Source of the DNA: Amycolatopsis sp. CA-230715
GTDB lineage: Bacteria > Actinomycetota > Actinomycetes > Mycobacteriales > Pseudonocardiaceae
Assembly: GCF_018736145.1 (NCBI RefSeq)
Contig: NZ_CP059997.1
Span: forward strand, 9,795,501 to 9,859,500
DNA: 64,000 nt
Reading direction: 5' to 3'
Position 1 is the stretch's first letter. Every line of letters starts with the position of its first letter. Below the pieces are notes generated by a model that searched no databases, had not been told where the DNA came from, and saw only the letters and a list, made by a program, of their open reading frames with translations. Below, in pieces: positions 23,727-29,950 of the stretch. The position numbers and the translations under genes were made by a program.

Positions 23727-23741
23727 TGATAGTCGTTTTCA
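23727..23741. promoter_or_regulatory. Zur box
   Basis: TGATAGTCGTTTTCA fits the actinobacterial Zur consensus (TGA-n-A-n4-T-n2-TCA, typically TGAAAATGATTTTCA-like) in an AT-rich stretch between the divergent rpmB and mrf genes. All eight flanking genes encode zinc-sparing or zinc-handling proteins, which strongly supports Zur repression in zinc-replete cells. Zur itself is not in the window. Confidence 0.82.
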
Positions 23742-23807
23742 TTTACTCTACACAGCCGACCCACCCGCGACCCGCGGGCCCGCCCGGCCCGCCTCTGGAG
23801 CGTTTCC

Positions 23808-25079
23808 GTGACCGACGACCCCCGCGTGCCCCTCACCGTCCTGTCCGGACTGGCACCCGGCCCCAGCACCGCGCTCGCCGACGCACTCCACCTCGGTGAC
23901 GCGCGCACCGCCGTGGTGCACCACGACCTCCGCCGGATCGGCGACGGCGTGGTCCGCAGGCGGCTGCGGCTCGGCCCGCGAGACCAGCTGACCGCGCTCG
24001 AACTGGCGCACGGCTGCGTGTCCTGCACCCTGCGCGAGGACCTGTTGCCGCTGCTGCGCAAGCTCGCGCGGATGCCCGAGGTCGACCGGATCGTGCTCCA
24101 CCTCGACGAGGCCATGGAACCGGAGCCGGTGAGCTGGGCGATCGAGAACGTGCTCGTCGGCGATCGGCCGGTGAGCGAGGACGTGGCGATCGAAGCGGTG
24201 GTGACCGTGCTCGACACCGCGCGGTGGCTCGCCGACGCCACCGGCGACGAGACCCTCGACGAGCGCGGCCTGATCGCGAGCCCCGAGGACGAGCGGACGG
24301 TCGCGCAGGTCCTGCTCTCCCAGGCCGAGTTCGCCGACGTGCTGGTGCTCGCCGGGGTGCCGGCGGACGGGTGGAGCGCGGCGAAGACGGACGCGGTGCT
24401 GACGCGCCTCGCCCCGGCCGCCGCCAGGATCGAACTGTCCATATTGGACCCCCGGGGCGCCGGAGTGGCGGCGGCGCTGCGGGCCGCGGTCCCCTCCGGC
24501 GCGCGCCGCGGGCGGGTCACCGACATGCACGGCCCGCTGCTCACCGGTGAGCCGCCGCTGCACCCCGACTGCGGGGTCGCGCTCTTCACCTTCACCGCGA
24601 CGCGGCCCTTCCACCCCGGCCGCCTGCACGACGCGATCGACGTGCTGCTCGACGGCGTGGTCCGCACCAGGGGCAGGCTCTGGGTGGCCAGCCAGCCCGA
24701 TATCGCGTTCTACCTCGAATCGGCGGGCGGCGGGCTCGGCATCGGGCACGCCGGGCCGTGGCTCGCCTCGCCGGACGGCCCCGCGTGGGACCAGGTCTCC
24801 CCCGAGCGCCGCACGCTCGCGTCGCTGCGCTGGGACCCGGTGCACGGCGACCGGGCGCAGGAGATCGTCGTGCTCACCGACCGCGCGACCCCGGAGGAGA
24901 TCGAGGCCGCGCTCGGCGGCGCGCTGCTGACCGACGAGGAACTCGCCGACGGCCCGTCGGCGTGGCGCGCTTATCCCGATCCCTTCGGCGAGTGGCACGA
25001 AGAACCGTGTGACGACACCGAAGTTCCCGACAACACCGCCGCCGCACAGGCGCAGAACCGGAAGGACGACCGCAAGTGA
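23808..25079 (+). CDS. mrf: Ribosome hibernation factor-recruiting protein MRF (COG0523-like, no P-loop)
   Basis: A 423-residue COG0523/CobW-like protein. In mycobacteria its homologue (Rv0106-type, Mrf) recruits the hibernation factor Mpy to zinc-free ribosomes. The GTPase P-loop of CobW proteins is lost: the first strand reads LSGLAPGPSTALADAL. The CxxC-type segment is kept as HGCVSCTLREDLL (about residues 66-78). The C-terminal domain has RPFHPGRLHDAIDVLLDGVVRTRGRLW and ends DPFGEWHEEPCDD, as in the mycobacterial protein. It is first in the plus-strand operon beside the Zur box; its 3' end overlaps rpmE by 4 bp. Confidence 0.85.
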   Translation: MTDDPRVPLTVLSGLAPGPSTALADALHLGDARTAVVHHDLRRIGDGVVRRRLRLGPRDQLTALELAHGCVSCTLREDLLPLLRKLARMPEVDRIVLHLDEAMEPEPVSWAIENVLVGDRPVSEDVAIEAVVTVLDTARWLADATGDETLDERGLIASPEDERTVAQVLLSQAEFADVLVLAGVPADGWSAAKTDAVLTRLAPAAARIELSILDPRGAGVAAALRAAVPSGARRGRVTDMHGPLLTGEPPLHPDCGVALFTFTATRPFHPGRLHDAIDVLLDGVVRTRGRLWVASQPDIAFYLESAGGGLGIGHAGPWLASPDGPAWDQVSPERRTLASLRWDPVHGDRAQEIVVLTDRATPEEIEAALGGALLTDEELADGPSAWRAYPDPFGEWHEEPCDDTEVPDNTAAAQAQNRKDDRK

Positions 25080-25333
25080 AGCCCGGCATCCACCCCGACT
25101 ACCACCCCGTGGTGTTCAAGGACACCGCGACCGGGGACGCGTTCCTGACCCGCTCCACCATCACCTCCGAGCGCACCATCGAATGGTCCGACGGGGCGAC
25201 CTACCCGCTCGTGCTCGTCGACATCAGCTCGTGGTCGCACCCGTTCTGGACCGGCACGCGCCGGATCATGGACAGCGAGGGCCAGGTCGAGAAGTTCCAC
25301 CGCCGCTACGGCAAGCGGGGAGGTGCGCGCTGA
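25076..25333 (+). CDS. rpmE: 50S ribosomal protein L31 type B, zinc-independent
   Basis: An 85-residue type B L31 (KPGIHPDYHPVVFKD, then SWSHPFWTG and EKFHRRYG). It lacks the CxxC pair of type A. It overlaps the mrf stop (ATGA) and the rpmF start (TGATG), so mrf-rpmE-rpmF are coupled. Often called rpmE2 to separate it from the zinc-binding copy elsewhere in the genome. Confidence 0.95.
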   Translation: MKPGIHPDYHPVVFKDTATGDAFLTRSTITSERTIEWSDGATYPLVLVDISSWSHPFWTGTRRIMDSEGQVEKFHRRYGKRGGAR

Positions 25334-25491
25334 TGGCCGTCCCCAAGCGCAAGAAGTCCCGCGCCAACACGCGTTCGCGCCGCGCTCAGTGGAAGGCGGC
25401 CGCGCCGGACCTGGTACCGATCAAAGTGGACGGTGAAGAGAAACTGGTGCCGCGCAAGCTGATCAAGCACTTCCAGCGGCTCGAGCGGTGA
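25333..25491 (+). CDS. rpmF: 50S ribosomal protein L32, zinc-independent
   Basis: A 52-residue L32: MAVPKRKKSRANTRSRRAQW with a cysteine-free remainder. Zinc-binding L32 has two cysteine pairs after this segment; here they are missing. The start overlaps the rpmE stop and its own stop overlaps the GTG of the CobW gene. Confidence 0.94.
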   Translation: MAVPKRKKSRANTRSRRAQWKAAAPDLVPIKVDGEEKLVPRKLIKHFQRLER

Positions 25492-26573
25492 GCGCGCTTC
25501 CCGTCACGGTGCTTTCGGGGTTCCTCGGCTCCGGCAAGACGACGCTGCTGAACCACCTGCTGGCGAACCGGGCTGGCCTGCGGGTCGCGGTGATCGTCAA
25601 CGACATGAGCGAGGTGAACATCGACGCCGCGCTCGTGCGCGACGGGACCAGCCTGTCGCGCACCGAGGAACGCCTCGTCGAGCTGACCAACGGGTGCATC
25701 TGCTGCACCCTGCGGGACGATCTGCTCGACGAGGTGGGCAGGCTGTGCCGCGACGGCCGGTTCGACTACCTGCTGATCGAGTCGAGCGGGATCTCCGAGC
25801 CGATGCCGGTGGCGGCGACGTTCACGTTCCTGGACGGGCTCGCCCGGCTCGACACCATGGTGACCGTGGTCGACGCGGTGAACTTCGCGCGCGAACTGGA
25901 CCGCGGCGACAGCCTCGTCGAACGCGGGCTGGACCAGTACGCCGGTGACGAGCGCACGATCAGCGACCTGCTCGTGGACCAGGTCGAGTTCGCCGATGTG
26001 CTGCTGCTCAACAAGACCGACCTCGTCGCCGCGCCCGAGCTGGCCAGGATCGAGGCGGTGCTGCGGCGGCTGAACGCGGGCGCGGAGGTGATCCGCACGA
26101 GCCACGGCAGGGTCGCTCCGGAGCGGGTCCTCGACACCGGGCGCTACGACCTCGAACGCGCGCAGCAGGCGCCGGGCTGGGTCGCGGAACTGAACGGGGA
26201 CCGCGTCCCGGAGACCGAGGAGTACGGCATCTCGAGTGTCGTCTTCCGCGCGGCGGCGCCGTTCCACCCCGGTCGGCTGTGGACCTTCGTCACCGAGCGG
26301 CTCGATTCCGGCGACTTCGGGGATGTGGTGCGCGCCAAGGGTTTCTTCACCCTCGCCACGCGACCGGACGTGGTGGGCCTGTGGTCGCAGGCCGGTTCGG
26401 TGGTGCGGTTCGAACCGCAGGGCGGCGGGCCGGGCTCGCAGGAACTGGTGTTCATCGGCACCGGGCTCCGGCACGCGGCACTCACCGAAGCGCTGTCGCG
26501 GTGCCTGCTCGGGGACGGCGAAACCGCGCTCGACGACCCGTTCCCGGAATGGGACGTGCTGCACGTCCACTGA
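25488..26573 (+). CDS. CobW/ZagA-type zinc metallochaperone GTPase (COG0523)
   Basis: A 361-residue GTPase of the COG0523 family. The P-loop GFLGSGKTT (about residues 10-18), the metal-binding CxCC motif in NGCICCTLRDDL (about 70-81), ESSGISEP and the specificity motif NKTD (about 180) are intact. The CobW C-terminal domain (about 240-355) begins SSVVFRAAAPFHPGRLW. Family members deliver zinc to essential enzymes when the metal is scarce. GTGA overlap with rpmF places it at the end of the Zur-controlled plus-strand operon, so a zinc role is more likely than cobalt. It is followed by a strong terminator. Confidence 0.93.
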   Translation: MSALPVTVLSGFLGSGKTTLLNHLLANRAGLRVAVIVNDMSEVNIDAALVRDGTSLSRTEERLVELTNGCICCTLRDDLLDEVGRLCRDGRFDYLLIESSGISEPMPVAATFTFLDGLARLDTMVTVVDAVNFARELDRGDSLVERGLDQYAGDERTISDLLVDQVEFADVLLLNKTDLVAAPELARIEAVLRRLNAGAEVIRTSHGRVAPERVLDTGRYDLERAQQAPGWVAELNGDRVPETEEYGISSVVFRAAAPFHPGRLWTFVTERLDSGDFGDVVRAKGFFTLATRPDVVGLWSQAGSVVRFEPQGGGPGSQELVFIGTGLRHAALTEALSRCLLGDGETALDDPFPEWDVLHVH

Positions 26574-26582
26574 GGACGGTCA

Positions 26583-26608
26583 CCCGGCTCGGGTCAGCCC
26601 GAGCCGGG
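26583..26608 (+). terminator. Terminator of the mrf-rpmE-rpmF-cobW operon
   Basis: CCCGGCTCGGG-TCAG-CCCGAGCCGGG, a perfect 11-bp stem with a 4-base loop, begins ten bases after the stop. A second GC palindrome GGGCGCC-GCGC-GGCGCCC (26606-26623) abuts it. Confidence 0.8.
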
Positions 26609-26785
26609 CGCCGCGCGGCGCCCGGACACGGCTTCTCGCGGCTCGTTCTTCGGACACGCCAGCCGACGAGATCGCCCGTGCCGCCCCCTGCGCAGGCTCG
26701 CTGGGTGGTTCCGGGTCCGATGCCGGCTCCGGGGCAAGAACTCCAACCGGGGCGAAGACCAGGAGGCGACACCGGGTTCGGGTTG

Positions 26786-27082
26786 TCAACACTGCGCGGC
26801 GCGCGCCGCCGGTTTTTTCGAAGCGGCTTCGGTGCTGGAAGACCGGATCTGTGCGGTGCACAGCTCACCCGACGCCGTCATCAAGGCCGCGCATACAGCG
26901 AAGACCGCGAGCCACCCCAGATGTTCCTGTCCGGCAACGGCGGCAAGCACGGCGAGGAGCGCCGCGCAGGACTTCGCGGCCACTCCCGCCGCCTTCTTCC
27001 ACCAGGTCGCCACGAAGACATCGTTGCACGAGCTTGGTTCGCGCTCATCAGCATCCAGCGGAACCCGGGCCCGACACCGCAT
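26786..27082 (-). CDS. Possible small membrane protein
   Basis: A 98-residue reading with GC-rich third positions. Its middle (about residues 30-70) is strongly hydrophobic: WWKKAAGVAAKSCAALLAVLAAV, then LGWLAVFAVCAALMTASG, like two short membrane helices, followed by a polar Ser/Lys tail. No ribosome-binding site supports the ATG at 27082; an internal GTG (before ATWWKK) is an alternative. The hydrophobic pattern and codon bias favour a real gene over chance, but no homologue is recognised. The rest of the 26609-27215 gap shows only the promoter-like site at 27127. Confidence 0.38.
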   Translation of the reverse strand: MRCRARVPLDADEREPSSCNDVFVATWWKKAAGVAAKSCAALLAVLAAVAGQEHLGWLAVFAVCAALMTASGELCTAQIRSSSTEAASKKPAARAAQC

Positions 27083-27126
27083 GCGGCCGCGGCGCCGCGT
27101 CCAGGTACTCGGGTTCGCGCCCGGAA

Positions 27127-27149
27127 TTGTCGGTGGCGCGCGGTAGCGT
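27127..27149 (+). promoter_or_regulatory. PafBC-type (RecA-independent) DNA-damage promoter, no clear gene
   Basis: TTGTCGGTG-N8-TAGCGT matches the mycobacterial RecA-NDp consensus TTGTCRGTG-N8-TANNNT exactly. The bases after the -10 (TGAATCAAGGGCTCCCCT) are identical to those after the promoter at 50835. No plus-strand gene follows; transcription would run antisense to the histidine-rich gene. Confidence 0.6.
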
Positions 27150-27215
27150 TGAATCAAGGGCTCCCCTTGCCGGGCGAAAGACATTCACGTTCGACAAGAG
27201 GGCAGGCGGAGCGGC

Positions 27216-27512
27216 TCAGTGCTCGTCGTAGTGCCCGTCGTGCTCGGCGTGGCGGTGGCCGTCGTGCAGGTAGTCGACGTGATCGCCGTGCGGCACCGCG
27301 ACGTGCCCGCAGCCGTGCCCGTGCGCGTGCTGGTGTTCGTCGTGCGGCTGGTGGCCTTCGGGTTCGCACTCGTCGAAGTGGCCGTCGTGCTCGCGGTGCA
27401 GGTGTCCGTCGTGGACGTAGTCGACGTGGCCCTGGTGCGGGACCGCGACGTGCCCGCACCCCGGACCGTGTTCGTGGGTGTGGCCTTCGTGCTGGGTGTG
27501 TGCGCTGGTCAT
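27216..27512 (-). CDS. Histidine-rich metal-binding protein with internal duplication
   Basis: A 98-residue protein with 28 histidines and three cysteines. Two copies of a ~32-residue unit are visible, each beginning GCGHVAVPH and continuing HVDY-x-HDGH and EHDGH; they are joined by an acidic His-rich linker. There is no signal peptide, so it is probably a cytosolic metal buffer, most likely for zinc or nickel. It lies 640 bp from the end of the Zur-controlled operon on the opposite strand. I see no good Zur box upstream, so co-regulation is unproven. Confidence 0.82.
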   Translation of the reverse strand: MTSAHTQHEGHTHEHGPGCGHVAVPHQGHVDYVHDGHLHREHDGHFDECEPEGHQPHDEHQHAHGHGCGHVAVPHGDHVDYLHDGHRHAEHDGHYDEH

Positions 27513-27643
27513 GGGCGGACGCTAACACCGGGCGCGGTGCGCGGCCCGGCGAAGCGTCACCCGTTCGTGCCGTGCCGCATTTCGTCGGCGACGGTGCACA
27601 GGCCGAACCGCGCACCGTCCGAAGTGGACGGCCTCGTCGGCAC

Positions 27644-28945
27644 TCACGTACGGTCGAGCACCGACTTGCGCAGCAAGGGAATCCCGAGCGCCACGAGTAC
27701 CGCGGGCAGTACCGAGAAGCCGACCAGGATCGCGGTGATCGCGCTGCCGGGTTGGGCCGCGTTCGCGTCGGTGCTCGACACGTAGTCGCCCGCCGCGAGG
27801 ATCTGGCCGAAGATGCCGCCGCCGAGCGCGAGGCCGAGCGTGTCGCCCGCGGTCCAGATCCCGGCCGCGATGCCCGCCCTGCGCTCACCGGTGCGCTTTT
27901 CCTCGTCCTCGATGAGGTCCGGCAGGATCGCGAGCGGGAACACCTGGACCCCGCCGTAGCCCACGCCGACGAGCGCCGCGACGAGCAGGGTCACCCACAG
28001 CGGCAGCACTTTCGCGCCGAGCAGGCACAACAGCGCGACAGACAGCACGATCGACGCCGCGCGGAAGCCGGCGACCTTGCCCCAGCGCGCGCCGATCCTC
28101 GGCCACACCGGCATCATCAGCAGCGCGGGCCCGACCACGGCGGCGAACAGCAGCGACTTGGCCGACTCGTCGCCGATGATGTACTTCGCCGCGTAGCTGA
28201 CCCCGGCCAGCACGATGCTGATCCCGAGCGACTGGACGAAGTACAGGCCGAGCAGCCACCGGAACGACCGCCAGCTCCGCATGGTGGCCCACAGCTCGGA
28301 GAACCGGGTGGTCTGCGGCCGTTCCGCGCCCACCGGGGCGCCGCGCGTGCCGAGGAAGACCGCGATCGTGCCGCCGATCATGAGCACCGCCACGACGATG
28401 CCCATCACGCGGTAGCCCGCGACGCCGCCGATCCCGGTGGTGATCAGCGGCGCGACCCCGCCGGAGAACAGGATCGCGACCGCGAGCACGCCGATCCGCC
28501 AGCTGGTCAGCCTGGTGCGTTCGTCGTAGTTGCCGGTGATCTCGGCGGGGAGCGCGTTGAACGGCACCTGGAAGAAGGCGAACGCGGTGGCGCACAGGAA
28601 GAACGCCACCACCACGTAGATCCCGTCCGCGGTGCTGTTCGCGAAACCGGGGTAGGCGAAGATCGCCGCGAACAGGACCGCGACGCCGATCCCGCCGCCG
28701 AGGATGAACCGCCGCCTGCTCCCCGTCTTCGCCAGATCGGAGTCCGACATCCGGCCCGCGAACGGGTTGAACAGCACGTCCCACACCTTGGGCACGAACA
28801 CGATGGCGCCGGCCACCCCGCTCGCGACGCCGAGGGTGTCGGTGAGGTACGGCAGCAGCAGGAGCCCCGGGACGGTCCCGAACGGGCCGGTGACCAGCGA
28901 GCCGAGCGAGTAGCCCAACCGTGTCCTCGTCGGAAGCGCGGTCAA
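27644..28945 (-). CDS. MFS_2 (GPH-type) transporter
   Basis: A 433-residue membrane transporter with about 12 helices. The GPH/MFS_2 hallmark is in VFVPKVWDVLFNPFAGRMSD (about residues 49-68), followed by the conserved RRRFILGGG loop. Most bacterial members are cation:sugar symporters. The same superfamily contains the animal lipid transporters MFSD2A (lysophosphatidylcholine) and MFSD2B (sphingosine-1-phosphate). It starts 30 bp after the sphingomyelinase stop on the same strand, so it is probably the third gene of the ceramidase-sphingomyelinase operon, and a lipid or head-group substrate is a reasonable guess. Confidence 0.85.
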   Translation of the reverse strand: MTALPTRTRLGYSLGSLVTGPFGTVPGLLLLPYLTDTLGVASGVAGAIVFVPKVWDVLFNPFAGRMSDSDLAKTGSRRRFILGGGIGVAVLFAAIFAYPGFANSTADGIYVVVAFFLCATAFAFFQVPFNALPAEITGNYDERTRLTSWRIGVLAVAILFSGGVAPLITTGIGGVAGYRVMGIVVAVLMIGGTIAVFLGTRGAPVGAERPQTTRFSELWATMRSWRSFRWLLGLYFVQSLGISIVLAGVSYAAKYIIGDESAKSLLFAAVVGPALLMMPVWPRIGARWGKVAGFRAASIVLSVALLCLLGAKVLPLWVTLLVAALVGVGYGGVQVFPLAILPDLIEDEEKRTGERRAGIAAGIWTAGDTLGLALGGGIFGQILAAGDYVSSTDANAAQPGSAITAILVGFSVLPAVLVALGIPLLRKSVLDRT

Positions 28946-28975
28946 AAGTCCTCCTCGGCGTGGGCGGGCAGCCCC

Positions 28976-29950
28976 TTAGTAGTGGATTTCCGCCACCACC
29001 GGGTAGTGATCCGAGGGAATCGTGCCATCGCTGTAATGCACCAGCCGTACCGGGCCGACCGCGACGGCGGGGCGCCCGCTCCCCCGCACCGTGCCGAGGT
29101 AGTCGAGCGAGTCCCGGTAGGTGGCCGGGACGGACTTCGCGGCGAGCGGGTTGGTCTTCGCGTCGAACGAGAACTGGCCCGGCCCGGCGGTGCGCACCGT
29201 GCCGTCGAGCGCGGCCTCGCCCTGTTCCGCCTGGGTGCGGCCGAGCCCGTCGCGGCGGTCGCGCCCCGCCCAGTACTCGATGTTCAGGTCACCGCCGACG
29301 AGCACCGGCTCCGTGCGCGGCACGTACTTCGCGACGAGCGCGCGCAGTTCGGCGAGCTGGGCCATCCGGATTTCGTGCGCCTTCGGCAGGGTGCCCGGTG
29401 CTTCGTCGGCCTGCAGGTGCGTCCCGGCCACCCACAGCGGGCGCCCGCCGACGACGAGCCTGGCGAGCGCGGCGCCCTTGTTCGACAGGTAGTCCGCGGT
29501 GCCGGGGTACGAGTGCTCGTACACGAGCTGGTGCTGCTCGGTGATCGGGTGCTTGCTCAGCACGGTCACCCCACCGTTGACGACCACCGGCGAGTTCGAG
29601 CAGTTCCCGTCCACCGTCGTCCAGCCCGGCGAGGTGTCGCAGCGCTGGCCGACGAGCGGGGTCTGGTGCGGCCACCGGTCGGCCAGCCGGGCGCGCAGGG
29701 CTTCGGCCTGCGCGCTGAACGCCTCTTCGAGCACCAGCACGTCCGGGTCGGCCGTCCTGATCACGTCCTCGGCCGCGTGCGCGCGCTTGTCCTTGTCCGC
29801 GGTGCCCGGCGCCGCGATCCACGGCAGCTGGTAGGCGTTGAACGCCATCACGGTGGTGGCGCCCGCCCCCTCGGCGAGCGCCACCGGGACCGCCGGGGCC
29901 GCCGAGGCCGCCAGCACCGCCGCCACGACAACGCCGATCCGCCACCTCAT
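28976..29950 (-). CDS. Secreted sphingomyelinase C-like phosphodiesterase
   Basis: A 324-residue exported enzyme of the DNase I-like endonuclease/exonuclease/phosphatase fold. The Sec signal peptide (MRWRIGVVVAAVLAASAAP, cleavage probably after ALA) is followed by MAFNAYQLPW. The Mg2+-binding Glu lies in VLEEAFS, and the catalytic residues in GTHLQAD, GGDLNIEYW and SDHYPVVAE match bacterial neutral sphingomyelinases (His, Asp/Asn and Asp-His pairs). It would hydrolyse sphingomyelin, or another phosphodiester lipid, to ceramide. Its ATG overlaps the ceramidase stop by 4 bp, a strong sign of a shared pathway. Confidence 0.85.
   Translation of the reverse strand: MRWRIGVVVAAVLAASAAPAVPVALAEGAGATTVMAFNAYQLPWIAAPGTADKDKRAHAAEDVIRTADPDVLVLEEAFSAQAEALRARLADRWPHQTPLVGQRCDTSPGWTTVDGNCSNSPVVVNGGVTVLSKHPITEQHQLVYEHSYPGTADYLSNKGAALARLVVGGRPLWVAGTHLQADEAPGTLPKAHEIRMAQLAELRALVAKYVPRTEPVLVGGDLNIEYWAGRDRRDGLGRTQAEQGEAALDGTVRTAGPGQFSFDAKTNPLAAKSVPATYRDSLDYLGTVRGSGRPAVAVGPVRLVHYSDGTIPSDHYPVVAEIHY

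Noticed and set aside
27219..27785. Plus-strand hydrophobic Val-rich reading frame opposite the histidine-rich gene
   Set aside because: The Val/Val-Asp repeats are the mechanical complement of His/Asp codons on the minus strand. There is no start with a ribosome-binding site.
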